A stretch of DNA of 64,000 nucleotides from an uncultured Treponema sp. (lineage in GTDB: Bacteria; Spirochaetota; Spirochaetia; Treponematales; Treponemataceae). Under the pieces are notes generated by a model. That model was given only the letters and a program-made list of their open reading frames with translations. It was not told the DNA's origin and ran no database searches. This document shows, piece after piece, positions 6,723-16,966 of the stretch. The DNA is taken from contig CALCRU010000055.1 of NCBI GenBank assembly GCA_937894335.1, forward strand, positions 1 through 64,000. The letters run 5' to 3'. The translations under genes were made by a program, and so were the position numbers. Position 1 is the first letter of the stretch. Every line of letters starts with the position of its first letter.

Positions 6723-9308
6723 TTACCGTCCTGAAAGTAATTTTTTCCATTTGGAAATTTGCAACAGCGCAGAAAGCGGTGTCATACTATCAGTATCGGA
6801 AGAAAGTATCTCGTCCAAAATCATTTCTTCATCGCTAAAGAGGGCGCCGGTAAAGGATTCACCCTGTAGGGGGCCTTTAACAGGAGTTTTTGCTTCTGGA
6901 GCGGATGCAAGGGGTCTGTCTCCGGCTTCCTTTTGAATATGTGAAAGAATTGCCCTTGCCCTTTCTATTACTGGGGAAGGAATGCCTGCAAGGAGGGCAA
7001 CATGAATTCCGTAGGAATTCTCACTTGCGCCTGGAACAACTTTTCTTAAAAAGACTACATCAGAACCACTTTCGTCAACGGCCATACAAAGCCTTATGAG
7101 TGCAGGATGTTCAAGTCGGGTTAGTTCGTGATAGTGAGTTGCAAAAAGAGTCTTGCACTTTATGCGGTCAAGAAGATATTCGCTTACCGCCCATGCAATG
7201 GAAAGTCCATCTTCGGTACTGGTTCCCCGTCCTACTTCGTCCATAATGACTAAAGATTTTTCTGTGGCGGAATGAAGTATGTGGGCAGTCTCTGTCATTT
7301 CTACAAGGAAAGTAGATTCTCCTCTGGCCAAGTTGTCGCTTGCCCCTACCCTGCAGAATATGCGGTCAACGGCACCAATGTGGGCACTTGTGCAGGGAAC
7401 AAAGCTTCCTGTCTGGGCAAGAAGTGCAATGAGTGCGTTCTGCCTTAGGAAGGTACTTTTGCCTGCCATATTGGGACCCGTAATAAGTGCAAAGGATGCC
7501 GGTGTAGATTCTGTGCAAAGAGAAAGACTGTTGGGAACAAATTCTCCACCGGGAAGATGAGCCTCTACCACAGGATGACGGCCGTCTTTTATGTCAAAGC
7601 AGTTGCTGTCATCTACCAAAGGACGAATCCATGAACCTTTTGCAGCCGCCTGTGCAAAGGAAGCAGTAACATCAGTGTAGGCTATCTCGAAGGAGGTCTG
7701 CTGAAGATAAGGCACATATTTTTTAAGTTCGTTCCTTAGGGCCACAAACAAATCCCGTTCAAGTTCAAGAACTTTTGTTCCACTTTCGTTAAGGGAAGCT
7801 TCCAGTTCTTGAAGTTTTTCTGTAGTGTAGCGGTCTGCATTTACAAGGGAGCGCCTCATTATAAAATGCTCGGGAACTTTTGCAAGTTTTCCTTTAGTAA
7901 CTTCAATGAAGTATCCCATGTTGCCACTTTTCTTTACCCTAAGGTTCTGTATGCCTGTCTTCTGCCGCTCTTCTTCAACATACTGCTCAAGTATCGAAGA
8001 AAAGTTATTCTGAACCTGACGCCAGTGATCCAGTTCTTCTGACCAGAGCGGTCTTATCATGCGTCCTTCAGTAAGGGAGGTAGCGGGGTCGTCAAGTATT
8101 GCACGGGAAATCATGTCTATTATGCACGAGGCGGAATCCGAAGAAATTGAACTGTCCAAAAGAGACTGAACTTCAAGCCACTTTGAAAGGCTCTGTTTTA
8201 ATGCAACCAAATCTTTTGCGTGTGCCCTTTCCATAGCAATGCGTCCTGCAAGGCGTTCCACATCCAGAATGCCGTCAAGCCTGTCTCTTATTTTTTTTAG
8301 AAGGGATCGGTCTTCATAAAAGCGTTCCACCTGATCCTGTCTGGCCCTAATTGCGGCAATGTCCGTAAGAGGAAAGGAAAGCCACTCCCTCATCATTCGG
8401 CTGCCCATTGCGGTACAGGTGCAGTTAACGCAGTCAAACAAAGTAAACTGAGTGGAGCCGTCCCTAAGATTGTATGTTATTTCCAAGTTGCGTCTGGAAG
8501 AGTCGTCCATAATTACATACTGGCTGTCTGCATATACAGAAATGGAAGACACATGGGGTGAACTTGTGTTGGTGGTCTTTTGCAGATAGTCCAGTAAAAA
8601 TGCGGCAGGTGCAAGTTCGGGGGAATCTTCTGTAAGAGAAAAGGAACGGAGGTTTGCCGTGTTAAACTGCTTTAAAAGCCGCTTATATGAAAGTTCTGCA
8701 TTAAAATTCCAGTCGGGATAAAAAGAAAGTGAAATTGCAGAGTCGGAAGAAAGAAGGCTTTTTACATAACGATTTTCTTTAAGGCTTTCGGGGAGCAGGA
8801 GTTCTCTTGGTGAGCATCGTCCCAATTCTTTTGCAAACTGCTCGTCAAAATCATCAGCAGGAAAATGGGTGGCCTTAAATTCTCCAGTGGTAACATCTAT
8901 GTAGGCAAAGCCTGCCTGTTTAGACTTAATGCATGCGGAAGCAAGAAAGTTGTTTCTGCCGCCGTCAAGATACTCGCTTTCTACAGCGGTACCCGGAGTG
9001 ATTACTTCTATTACCTCGCGCCTAGTAAGTCCCTTGCCTGAAGTTTCGCCTATCTGTTCGCAGATTGCAATTTTTTTTCCAAGGCGAAGAAGACGGGCAA
9101 TGTAAACTTTTGCCGCATGATATGGAATTCCACACATGGGCATGTCTACGCGATGTGTAAGGGTAAGATTTAAAAGTCGGGAGATTTCAATTGCATCACT
9201 CCCGAACATCTCGTAAAAGTCGCCAAGTCTGAAAAACAACACCTCGTTCTGATGTTCGTCTTTTATGCTCTGATACTGCGCAATGAGCGGGGAGTCGTTT
9301 TCTGCCAT
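6723..9308 (-). CDS. mutS: DNA mismatch repair protein MutS
   Basis: Recognises mispaired and looped bases and, with MutL, starts repair of replication errors. 861 residues, the usual length. Domains in order: mismatch-recognition domain with the F-Y-E wedge (RLGDFYEMFG, about residue 33), connector, lever and clamp domains, then the ATPase with Walker A (GPNMAGKST, about residue 610), Walker B (LVIMDEVGRGTS) and the His loop (TLFATHYHEL). A weak AAGGTAAC ribosome site precedes the ATG. It follows skp by 12 bases, so it sits at the end of the outer-membrane assembly operon as in T. pallidum (TP0325-TP0328). Confidence 0.98.
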   Translation of the reverse strand: MAENDSPLIAQYQSIKDEHQNEVLFFRLGDFYEMFGSDAIEISRLLNLTLTHRVDMPMCGIPYHAAKVYIARLLRLGKKIAICEQIGETSGKGLTRREVIEVITPGTAVESEYLDGGRNNFLASACIKSKQAGFAYIDVTTGEFKATHFPADDFDEQFAKELGRCSPRELLLPESLKENRYVKSLLSSDSAISLSFYPDWNFNAELSYKRLLKQFNTANLRSFSLTEDSPELAPAAFLLDYLQKTTNTSSPHVSSISVYADSQYVIMDDSSRRNLEITYNLRDGSTQFTLFDCVNCTCTAMGSRMMREWLSFPLTDIAAIRARQDQVERFYEDRSLLKKIRDRLDGILDVERLAGRIAMERAHAKDLVALKQSLSKWLEVQSLLDSSISSDSASCIIDMISRAILDDPATSLTEGRMIRPLWSEELDHWRQVQNNFSSILEQYVEEERQKTGIQNLRVKKSGNMGYFIEVTKGKLAKVPEHFIMRRSLVNADRYTTEKLQELEASLNESGTKVLELERDLFVALRNELKKYVPYLQQTSFEIAYTDVTASFAQAAAKGSWIRPLVDDSNCFDIKDGRHPVVEAHLPGGEFVPNSLSLCTESTPASFALITGPNMAGKSTFLRQNALIALLAQTGSFVPCTSAHIGAVDRIFCRVGASDNLARGESTFLVEMTETAHILHSATEKSLVIMDEVGRGTSTEDGLSIAWAVSEYLLDRIKCKTLFATHYHELTRLEHPALIRLCMAVDESGSDVVFLRKVVPGASENSYGIHVALLAGIPSPVIERARAILSHIQKEAGDRPLASAPEAKTPVKGPLQGESFTGALFSDEEMILDEILSSDTDSMTPLSALLQISKWKKLLSGR

Positions 9309-9320
9309 ACCGTTACCTTG

Positions 9321-9848
9321 CTACAGTCCCAACTGCCGTATTACATCATCAGTTATGTCTACGGACGGACTGTACCACAAAATGCTATTTGACTGCTGAA
9401 GACTTAAAACCATACTGTATCCGCCGCCTTCTGCAATTTTTTCTATTACTTCGTACAGTTTCTGATAGAATTCATCGTTGTCGCCCAGAGAAGCCTTTAA
9501 GGCCTCCAGTTCAGCATTTTTTGCATTGATGTATTCGCGAAGATATTCCGTGCGCTTTGTAATCTGTGTCTGCATTTTAAGGGCATTAACATCATCGTCC
9601 TTTCTTTCGTACTCAAGCTGACGGTCATGCAACTGCTGAAGTTCTTCCGTAATGCGGTTAACCTCATCCTGAAATTCCTGCTTCTTGCGCTCATAGTTGC
9701 GAACCTGTACAGAGTCACGATAGTAGGACTGATATACGCGGCTTGTGTCAACTACGGCAAATTTCGTAATCTGCTGAGCAAAGGCACCAGCAGTTCCGCA
9801 AAGAACAAAGACACTTGCAATAAAAAGTTTGCGAATTATATTTTTCAT
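9321..9848 (-). CDS. skp: OmpH/Skp-family periplasmic chaperone
   Basis: Holds unfolded outer-membrane proteins in the periplasm and passes them to BamA. 175 residues: a signal peptide (1-24, ending AGAFAQ), the strand KFAVVDTSRVYQSYY, a long charged coiled coil (about 45-125, the Skp tentacles), and a terminal strand (GGYSMVLSLQQSNSILWY). TAGGAG lies 6 bases before the ATG and overlaps the bamA stop codon region. It sits 8 bases downstream of bamA, as in T. pallidum (TP0327). Membership of the OmpH family is clear; substrates are inferred. Confidence 0.92.
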   Translation of the reverse strand: MKNIIRKLFIASVFVLCGTAGAFAQQITKFAVVDTSRVYQSYYRDSVQVRNYERKKQEFQDEVNRITEELQQLHDRQLEYERKDDDVNALKMQTQITKRTEYLREYINAKNAELEALKASLGDNDEFYQKLYEVIEKIAEGGGYSMVLSLQQSNSILWYSPSVDITDDVIRQLGL

Positions 9849-9856
9849 AACAACTC

Positions 9857-12331
9857 CTATCTGTTAACAAGATTAAATGAAAGCGTAAAGTTCCAGTTTT
9901 TCCACCACTCATCATTACGCACACCACATTTATCAACCGAATGAATTCCGTCGGAAGAGAATTTAAAGTTGTTGGTAAGCAGAAGCCTAAGGGGGAACTG
10001 CTGCATTGTAATGCGAAGGCTGGGACCCCAACTAAAGTACCAGTCGTCAGGATTTGCAAAGTCCGAGAAGAAATTGTTCAAATCGCTCTTAATCATTGCG
10101 GCATCAAGGAACATGTCAAATGAAAGGATTCCCGGTGCTACAGGGAAGCGGATTTCTGCAAAGTTTGTAAAGAGGGCGTTTCCCCTTCCGTAGGCAAAAT
10201 TGTAAATGCTGTAGCCTCTTCCGTAGAACATGCCGTCTATATAAAGTTTGCTTGTATCCTTGATTGTGGTGCCCGGGGCTGGTACCTGAAAGGAAAGTCC
10301 AGAATACAAGGCAAGAACAAGTTTGAAGCTCCAAGAGTCGGTAACGGGCTTGTTCAGCAGAGTAAGATAGTATTCCGCCTTAGTGTCGCTCTTAAGGAAG
10401 AATTCCGTTTCGCCAAAGTTGCTGCCTTCTGCGCGAGGAATAAGTCCACGCCAGGTAAGCTGCTCGCTAAAGAACCATCCTGCAGAAGGATCGTAGTTTA
10501 TATCGCGTCCGTCAAGAGAGCCCTTTATGTAGATGGAACAACTGGGAGACCAGTTGTTGCCGTATGCGCTTACGGAATAGTCTACAGGAGTAAAGAGTGC
10601 CGTGTCGTAAAGGTTGTTTACCATACTGCCCGAAATTCCGCCAGAAAGCGTAAGGGTTGCCCAGTCAAATGTCCACCAACGGCTAAGTCCTGCACCTAGG
10701 TTAAAAGAAAGTTGGTCATAGGCCATGTAGTGGGAAGTCTGATCAAGCACACCGTCGTCAAGATAGTTTCTTAAAGTATACTGTTTTGTGTGAGAAAAAC
10801 CAGCCGAAACATTAAAGCTGATTGGCTGACCAAAGAGCCAGCTCTGTCCGTAACCCAAAGAAATTGACTGTTCGTCGGTTGCCAGCTTAAGGGATGCGGA
10901 AATGGATCGACCTTCTCCAAACATGTTGGAGTCCTGAATGGTTGCAAGAAGTGCAATTGGAAATTCGTTTGCATTTGAAACGCCACTGAAGGTAAGCCCC
11001 AGATTAAGGGTAACAGTGTTCTGCTCTTCTACATTGAATATGACATCGACAAGATTTTCTTCCGAACCCATCTGAACATCGGGAACAATGTTTGAAAAGT
11101 ACTGCAAGTTGTAAAGGCTTCGCATGGCGGTAGAAAGTTTTGCAATAGAATAAATGTCACCAGATTCAATTGGAATTTCACGCTGAATTACATAATCCTT
11201 GGTTCTTTCGTTACCCTTTACGATTACATTTTCAACATGGCTTCTGTCCCTTTCTTCTATTGTTATGGTGTAGGAAACAGTGCGTGCATCCGAATCCTTT
11301 TGTATGAAGGGCTGATACTGGTTTGAGGTGTAGCCGTTGTTTATATAAAGCTGCTGCACCGCCATCATTGATTCTTGGAACTTGGTATCGTTGTATATGT
11401 CACCTTGTTTAAGAGTTACCAAAGACTGTATTTCTTCCGTAGAGAAAACCTTGTTGCCAAGGAATGTTACTCCGCCAAAGGTGTACTGGGAGCCTTCCTG
11501 AAGAACAAATGTAATTGTAAGTTCGTCCCTCTTTTTAGATTCGTTAAGTGTGGAACTTCTGATTACATCTACAACTCGTGCATCTATGTAGCCGTGTTCC
11601 CTGTAGTATGCCACAAGAGCCTGCTTGTCAATTTCAAGACTGGACTCCTGAAAGTATCCCTTGTTAAAGAGTCCAGCTTCCTTTAGGGTAAGTTTGCTTT
11701 TTAAGGTTCGTTCAGAAGCGATTGTATTACCTTGAAAGTTAATGTCCGTTACTACAGTGGTGGCGCCTTCGTCTATGCGGAATGTAACTACAATGCCGTC
11801 AGAAGTCTCGTCCACAACAGAAGAAACTTGGGCAGAAGTAAATCCCTTGCTTATGTACAGATTGCGGATTGCCCTTTCGTCAACAAGAACCTTGGACTGA
11901 ATGTAAACATCCTTGGCCTTTATGGAAACCGTTTCCTTAAGTTCGTTGTTTTTTATCTGACTGTTACCAAGGAAGACCACTTTTGAAATTACAGGATTTT
12001 CCTTTACCACAAGAACAATCTGCACAGTCTTACGGGCGGCATCACCGGGAACTGCCTCTGGCTCTATATCTGAAAAATAGTCAAGGGCAAAAACTCTGTT
12101 AAGAAGGTCGGCAAACAAATCGTAGGTAAAGGGCTTACCCACATAGGCGCTGGTAACACCTTCCAAATCCGAGGCCTTTATGTTTTTAAGACCGTTGAAT
12201 GTAACAGCCTTAATGGGTTTGTCGTAAAACCAGTCGTCAGAATCCTGAGAAAAAGCAGGCTGGGCAAAAACTCCCACAAGTAGCACAAGCAGGGCAATAA
12301 TCAATTTTAAACTACGGTCAAACTTTCGCAT
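9857..12331 (-). CDS. bamA: Outer-membrane assembly factor BamA
   Basis: Core of the machine that inserts beta-barrel proteins into the outer membrane. 824 residues: signal peptide (1-28), five POTRA domains (about 35-430, e.g. VVFLGNSQIKNNEL, VKGNERTKDYVI), then a 16-strand barrel carrying a GRGY motif that fits the conserved VRGF of loop 6. It ends in a beta strand (FTLSFNLVNR) rather than a terminal Phe. GAGGAAC lies before the ATG. It corresponds to T. pallidum TP0326 and lies between tamB and skp. Treponemes lack most Bam lipoproteins, so BamA probably works with TamB and Skp from this same operon. Confidence 0.97.
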   Translation of the reverse strand: MRKFDRSLKLIIALLVLLVGVFAQPAFSQDSDDWFYDKPIKAVTFNGLKNIKASDLEGVTSAYVGKPFTYDLFADLLNRVFALDYFSDIEPEAVPGDAARKTVQIVLVVKENPVISKVVFLGNSQIKNNELKETVSIKAKDVYIQSKVLVDERAIRNLYISKGFTSAQVSSVVDETSDGIVVTFRIDEGATTVVTDINFQGNTIASERTLKSKLTLKEAGLFNKGYFQESSLEIDKQALVAYYREHGYIDARVVDVIRSSTLNESKKRDELTITFVLQEGSQYTFGGVTFLGNKVFSTEEIQSLVTLKQGDIYNDTKFQESMMAVQQLYINNGYTSNQYQPFIQKDSDARTVSYTITIEERDRSHVENVIVKGNERTKDYVIQREIPIESGDIYSIAKLSTAMRSLYNLQYFSNIVPDVQMGSEENLVDVIFNVEEQNTVTLNLGLTFSGVSNANEFPIALLATIQDSNMFGEGRSISASLKLATDEQSISLGYGQSWLFGQPISFNVSAGFSHTKQYTLRNYLDDGVLDQTSHYMAYDQLSFNLGAGLSRWWTFDWATLTLSGGISGSMVNNLYDTALFTPVDYSVSAYGNNWSPSCSIYIKGSLDGRDINYDPSAGWFFSEQLTWRGLIPRAEGSNFGETEFFLKSDTKAEYYLTLLNKPVTDSWSFKLVLALYSGLSFQVPAPGTTIKDTSKLYIDGMFYGRGYSIYNFAYGRGNALFTNFAEIRFPVAPGILSFDMFLDAAMIKSDLNNFFSDFANPDDWYFSWGPSLRITMQQFPLRLLLTNNFKFSSDGIHSVDKCGVRNDEWWKNWNFTLSFNLVNR

Positions 12332-12357
12332 AAAAGTTCCTCTTTTTAATTTTTAAC

Positions 12358-15300
12358 TCAGAACGTAAACCGCCAGGACAAAGTTACCGAAGCAGACGAA
12401 ACAACAGAGTCACTAAAGTTTTCCAAATCTGGGGCAAAATTCCACCTGATGTTGGCAAAGGGCGCTTCCATTTCCAAACCGATTTCCGGCTGGAAGACAA
12501 TGCCGCCCGAACCGCTGTCACTCAAGTCCTTGTTTTCGTCGTAAGTCCAGTGCAACATTGCATCAGCATATAGCGACGTTCCAAAGTATTTACCTATGTA
12601 AACAGTTGAATTGTCAAAATAGTTACCAATAGAAGCCCTTTTTCCAGAAGAAGTTGTGGAACTGTCAAGACCAGTCCGCACTGCATTCTGCAAAAGAGAG
12701 GTTCTTATAGAAAATATATCAAAATTCAGCAAATCACGCAATGCGTCTTCAATTTTTCTTACAACGGCAACCTGAACGCCGTAGTCAACGGTTGAAATAA
12801 GAAGTGACGAAACATTGCTGGCGTCTGCAAGGGCAACCTGTCCCAGAAGTTCGTAAAGTTCTTTTTCTGACTTTGCAGGCGTTGCGTAAAGATGGGGCGA
12901 AAACTGAGAAAGGTACTGTCTTGAGGCTTCCAGACTGATTGTAACCGAGTTACCAGAAGAGTCGCGCTCACGGGTTTCTGCGCGGACGGTAATCAAGGGA
13001 TCCATTTTTGCCTGAGTTTCGTTAAGGGAAACTGAACCTTCTTTAAGGTAGAAGTTGCGGTTAAGGTAGGACACCTCTCCGCCCCTTAGGGAAACATCGC
13101 CCTTAACAGACCAGGTTGAGTTTGAGGTATCCAGCATAATGTCTATAGAGTTACCCTGAGAGACAAGACTCCTTAGCAGAGGATTAAGCTCCAGTCTAAC
13201 TTTTTCTCCAACAACAAAGTGAATGTCGGCCGCAATTACCACAGGAAGTCCGCTTTCTTCTGAGGAAGACTTCTTTGCTTCTTTCTGAGCCTTTTTCTTA
13301 AGGGGATTGGAATAGAAGTCATCGTCATCATCATCTTCATCAGAAGAATCCATAAGGCTGATTGTAGTGTTGTTGAGTCCTAGGTCGCCCGAAACGTCCA
13401 AAGTTCCGTCCGCATAGTCCAAGTTTACATCTACAGTCGCCCTTCCCTTTACATGAGCAAGGTCTGTGCGTATGTTCAGAGGCACTCCCCTTTCACTGTC
13501 AGAAACAATGTAGGCCCTCATGCCAGAAAGTGACCATCTGTCAAGTTCAAGAGTGGCACGGGCAAGAACCGATGTATCCTTAACTTTGAATTCGGTCGAA
13601 GGTATGTTAAGTGTGTTTTCGTGCAGGGAAAGCTGAATTGTTCTTGAGGTAAAGTGGTCTTCTATGTATGAAGGTACATTAAATTCAAATCCCTCTAGAA
13701 CAAAGGAACCTTCCATTGCAGGGTCTGTGGCAATTCCCGAAACAGATAAATCGCCAGAAAGCACACCGTTGTAGACAGAGAAAATGTCGGAGTTTACAAG
13801 GAATGCAAACTGAGACATGTCTAGATAAAAGTTTGAAAGGTTAAAGTCTATCTGATTTGTATTGATTGAACCGTCCAACATAAAGTGCAGAGGCTTGGAG
13901 TCTTCTATTGCAACAGTAAGTTGACCGTTGTCAAAAAGGTAGCCAGAAGCACCAAAGTAGTCGTCAGTTCGGAATTCCCACATGTCAAATTCTTCATCGG
14001 AATAGCGGTTAAGTTCCAGATGAAGGGGAACATCTTTTTTAGTAAGGTTTCCGCTCAGTCTGTTTGAATCTATGGAAAGAGTAAAATTGTTTGGAATGGA
14101 AAGCATCTCTAAAATAGGAGTTCCCTCTGGGTAAGGCTCTCCTGCATTTTCTATTGTTATGGTAAGGGGCGCATTCAATGTCTTTCCCATAAAGTCAACA
14201 TCTAGGGTAGACTGGGCAAGTCCGTTAAAGGAAGACACATCAATTCCCGCTTCAAGATTTAAAAGTCTTATTCCGTTCCATGAAGCGTTAAGGCGAGAGA
14301 TTCCCACAGTTCCGTCTTCAAGAACAAATGTTCCGCTTGCCACTGCAGGATTTCCGTTAAACTCTACAGAGACTCCCTTTACTTCCGCAGAGATAAAGGG
14401 ATTTTCCGCAGTGCCACTTGCAAGGACAGTTGCGCTAAGGGTGTCGTCCGCATTCTGGAAAGAAAGAAAGCGCGACATAAGAAGAGAGCCTATGTCCAGT
14501 TGAGCGTCAAAGAACCAGTCCTTTTGCAGGGCTTCTCCGTTAAGAGGTGCCATAAGGGGATTTGTAAGAGAGGCAGAAAGAAAAACATTTTCTTTTGAAA
14601 CATCGCTGTCAAGTCCAAGCTGAAGGGAAAAAGCTTCAAAGACATCATCGTTTCTGCTCCAGACTAGGAATCCGTCACCAGAAAGAGCAGAGGCGCTGTC
14701 TGCATAGGAAAGACTTGAAATAACAAAACTCTGATCGTAGAGGCGACCAGTTAAAGCAATGCGCGGCATGAAGGGAAGTTTTCCGCTTAACTCTTCTGCC
14801 TCAAATGCCTCAATGTCTACTGAAAATCCGAAGTTTTTGGAATATGCAAATGTTGAATCCAATGACAGTGAAAGCAGGTAGTCGTTTATGGAAAGTGGGA
14901 AGGACTGAATTGTAGCCGTTCCAGAAAGAGGCGAAGAAAGGGATGTGGAAACTGCAAGTCCGTAGTCGCCAGTAACCGAAAGCCACTTGCCGTCAAGAAG
15001 GGATCCGCTTAGGGAATAAGGAATGTCGTTAAAGTTAAGGTCTGCAATAAAGAGGGCGGATTTTTCTTCTAGCGAAAGGTCCACATCGGCAGAAGCCTTT
15101 AAGAGGTTTTTTCCATAAGAAACCTGCAGGCTAGAAACCGAAACAGACTCGTCGTTACCGTCAAATGAAGCAAGGGCCGCAAGAGGCATTGAGTCAAAGT
15201 CGGTGCTTACAATGAACATGTAGGGCGAGTTGAATGTTACAGACTTAAAGTCAGAAGAAAGATAGAGTTCGTTAATCATGATAAAGTCTTCCAAAGACGG

Positions 15301-16905
15301 AATCAGATTCTGAACAGTCTCTTGCATGTCGCCGTCAAGTACAAAGGCTAAAGAACGGGCAACGGAATCAAGATAGAATGACGCTATGGAAACCGAAGCT
15401 TGAATCCACGGATAAGAACCCAAAGAGAATGTTCCTTCTACAGAAAGTTCTCCCGGCTCATCGGAATCAAGGTGGGTGTAATCGCTTAAGGAAAATTCAA
15501 AATCCCAGGACTCATCCTTAGGGTCTATGTCAAGCTGAACGGAATTAAAGACCTGCTCGTTACCCAAACGCAGTGACGGAATGTAGCATGAAAAACCGTC
15601 GCCCACAGGATCTACAAAAAGTTCTGCAGAAATTCTGTTTCCGTTGGGAAGCGTGTAATAGTCAAGTTTTGCCTGACCGGAAGGCTGCAGCATGGGTATG
15701 TTAAATGTGCCTGTAAGCGAACCTGAGGCAAGGGAACCGCTTGCTATAAGGGAATCTATTTCTATGTCAGTGTTGTTGCTCTTTGCTTTTAATGCAAGAC
15801 GCTCTCCTTTTGGTGCAAGTTTTTTTGAAAGGGAAACAGAGGCATCGGCATTCCATTCCAAAGTATGCTTTTTAATGCTGTAAAGGACATCCATACCTCC
15901 GCTAAGAGTTGAGCCCACAAGGGAAGCCGCCGCCCCGGAAAGTGATGGAGCCTTTACCAGAGTAAAAGGATTAAAGTCTTCAAAGGATGCTTCTACAAAA
16001 ACATCAGAGGTGTCTAGGTTAAGATCCAATGCCATAAAGTAAGGAAGAAGCCTTTGGGTAGAAAGCACTGAAAGATGCTGGTCTGCATAGCGGGCAAGAA
16101 AGTCTCCCCTGTACAGCGTGTAGGACGCTTTTGAAGTCTGAGAAACTGAAAGCATGAGGGTACTGTCTGTAAGTTCAGGAATAAAAGTTCCGCTTACCGT
16201 ATAGTTAAAGCCCACTGTGTCACCGTCAAGAACAGGAAGGGATGCAATGGCCTCGCCCTTACCAGAAACAGAAAGATAGTTTGTTCCGTCCTGTTTTTTT
16301 GCTCTAAGGTTTTTAACAAAGGTGGTAACATCAGCCTGAGGATGAATAAGGTGAATGTTTATGTTTTTTAGAACCACATCAAAGGGAAAGGCGTGCAGGA
16401 GTTTTGTAAGGGTCTTTTGTGTGTCCCTGTTAAACAGAACCAAATCTTCCGCTGTCATTTCTTCGGGAGAAATGTTCTTTTCTTCGTGACCCAAAGTTTC
16501 TATCCAGATGCGCTGGAAGACATTCCAGTTTTCCTCCAAGTCAAAAGTAAAGGATGCGGAATTTACAGTCAACTTGCTAAAGGCATGCTCCATGTCTCCT
16601 GCAAGAAGTTTCTTAAGGCTGTAGGAAAGGACTGCCTTTTTTGCCGTAAAGAGAACTTCAGAAGATTCTGCGTCACAGACCTCTATACCTTTTATGCGGA
16701 TTCCTGCTAAAATGGAGGGAGAAAGCGATTTGTAGGAAATACGAAGGTCGGTCTTTTCGGTCAGTAAGGCAAGATATTTTTGCTCCACTTTTAAAAATTC
16801 ACTGTTTACACGACGGTATACCGGTTGCAGTGATGCAGCCGTTGCCGCTAAAAGCAAGAGGAAAAGTATAAAGCCTATAATAACTTTGACTACCTTAGAT
16901 TTCAT
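12358..16905 (-). CDS. tamB: TamB-family translocation and assembly protein
   Basis: A very large (1515-residue) inner-membrane-anchored periplasmic protein that spans the envelope as a beta-taco groove; in this family it helps assemble outer-membrane proteins or carries phospholipids outward. I place the start at 16905, directly before a signal-anchor helix (VVKVIIGFILFLLLLAATAA); a longer frame reaches 17085 but would run into tmk on the other strand. The middle is repetitive beta sequence, there is an acidic patch (about 1220-1230) followed by a lysine-rich one, and the C-terminal TamB/DUF490 domain is clear (YLNRNFYLKEGSVSLNETQ, DPLITVRAET). It leads the tamB-bamA-skp-mutS operon. Confidence 0.93.
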   Translation of the reverse strand: MKSKVVKVIIGFILFLLLLAATAASLQPVYRRVNSEFLKVEQKYLALLTEKTDLRISYKSLSPSILAGIRIKGIEVCDAESSEVLFTAKKAVLSYSLKKLLAGDMEHAFSKLTVNSASFTFDLEENWNVFQRIWIETLGHEEKNISPEEMTAEDLVLFNRDTQKTLTKLLHAFPFDVVLKNINIHLIHPQADVTTFVKNLRAKKQDGTNYLSVSGKGEAIASLPVLDGDTVGFNYTVSGTFIPELTDSTLMLSVSQTSKASYTLYRGDFLARYADQHLSVLSTQRLLPYFMALDLNLDTSDVFVEASFEDFNPFTLVKAPSLSGAAASLVGSTLSGGMDVLYSIKKHTLEWNADASVSLSKKLAPKGERLALKAKSNNTDIEIDSLIASGSLASGSLTGTFNIPMLQPSGQAKLDYYTLPNGNRISAELFVDPVGDGFSCYIPSLRLGNEQVFNSVQLDIDPKDESWDFEFSLSDYTHLDSDEPGELSVEGTFSLGSYPWIQASVSIASFYLDSVARSLAFVLDGDMQETVQNLIPSLEDFIMINELYLSSDFKSVTFNSPYMFIVSTDFDSMPLAALASFDGNDESVSVSSLQVSYGKNLLKASADVDLSLEEKSALFIADLNFNDIPYSLSGSLLDGKWLSVTGDYGLAVSTSLSSPLSGTATIQSFPLSINDYLLSLSLDSTFAYSKNFGFSVDIEAFEAEELSGKLPFMPRIALTGRLYDQSFVISSLSYADSASALSGDGFLVWSRNDDVFEAFSLQLGLDSDVSKENVFLSASLTNPLMAPLNGEALQKDWFFDAQLDIGSLLMSRFLSFQNADDTLSATVLASGTAENPFISAEVKGVSVEFNGNPAVASGTFVLEDGTVGISRLNASWNGIRLLNLEAGIDVSSFNGLAQSTLDVDFMGKTLNAPLTITIENAGEPYPEGTPILEMLSIPNNFTLSIDSNRLSGNLTKKDVPLHLELNRYSDEEFDMWEFRTDDYFGASGYLFDNGQLTVAIEDSKPLHFMLDGSINTNQIDFNLSNFYLDMSQFAFLVNSDIFSVYNGVLSGDLSVSGIATDPAMEGSFVLEGFEFNVPSYIEDHFTSRTIQLSLHENTLNIPSTEFKVKDTSVLARATLELDRWSLSGMRAYIVSDSERGVPLNIRTDLAHVKGRATVDVNLDYADGTLDVSGDLGLNNTTISLMDSSDEDDDDDDFYSNPLKKKAQKEAKKSSSEESGLPVVIAADIHFVVGEKVRLELNPLLRSLVSQGNSIDIMLDTSNSTWSVKGDVSLRGGEVSYLNRNFYLKEGSVSLNETQAKMDPLITVRAETRERDSSGNSVTISLEASRQYLSQFSPHLYATPAKSEKELYELLGQVALADASNVSSLLISTVDYGVQVAVVRKIEDALRDLLNFDIFSIRTSLLQNAVRTGLDSSTTSSGKRASIGNYFDNSTVYIGKYFGTSLYADAMLHWTYDENKDLSDSGSGGIVFQPEIGLEMEAPFANIRWNFAPDLENFSDSVVSSASVTLSWRFTF

Positions 16906-16966
16906 ACAGTCGTATACGACCCCATGGTATTGTACCATTTTTTTTGATTTTATGGTAGGTTTTCTT
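16906..16966. promoter_or_regulatory. Divergent tamB/tmk promoter region with two palindromes
   Basis: This 61-base gap between divergent genes holds the perfect palindrome GTCGTATACGAC (16909-16920) and the hairpin ATGGTA/TACCAT (16924-16929, 16933-16938). TACAAT on the minus strand (16929-16934) is a candidate -10 for tamB and would put the first palindrome in its leader. No clear -35 is visible in either direction. Confidence 0.45.
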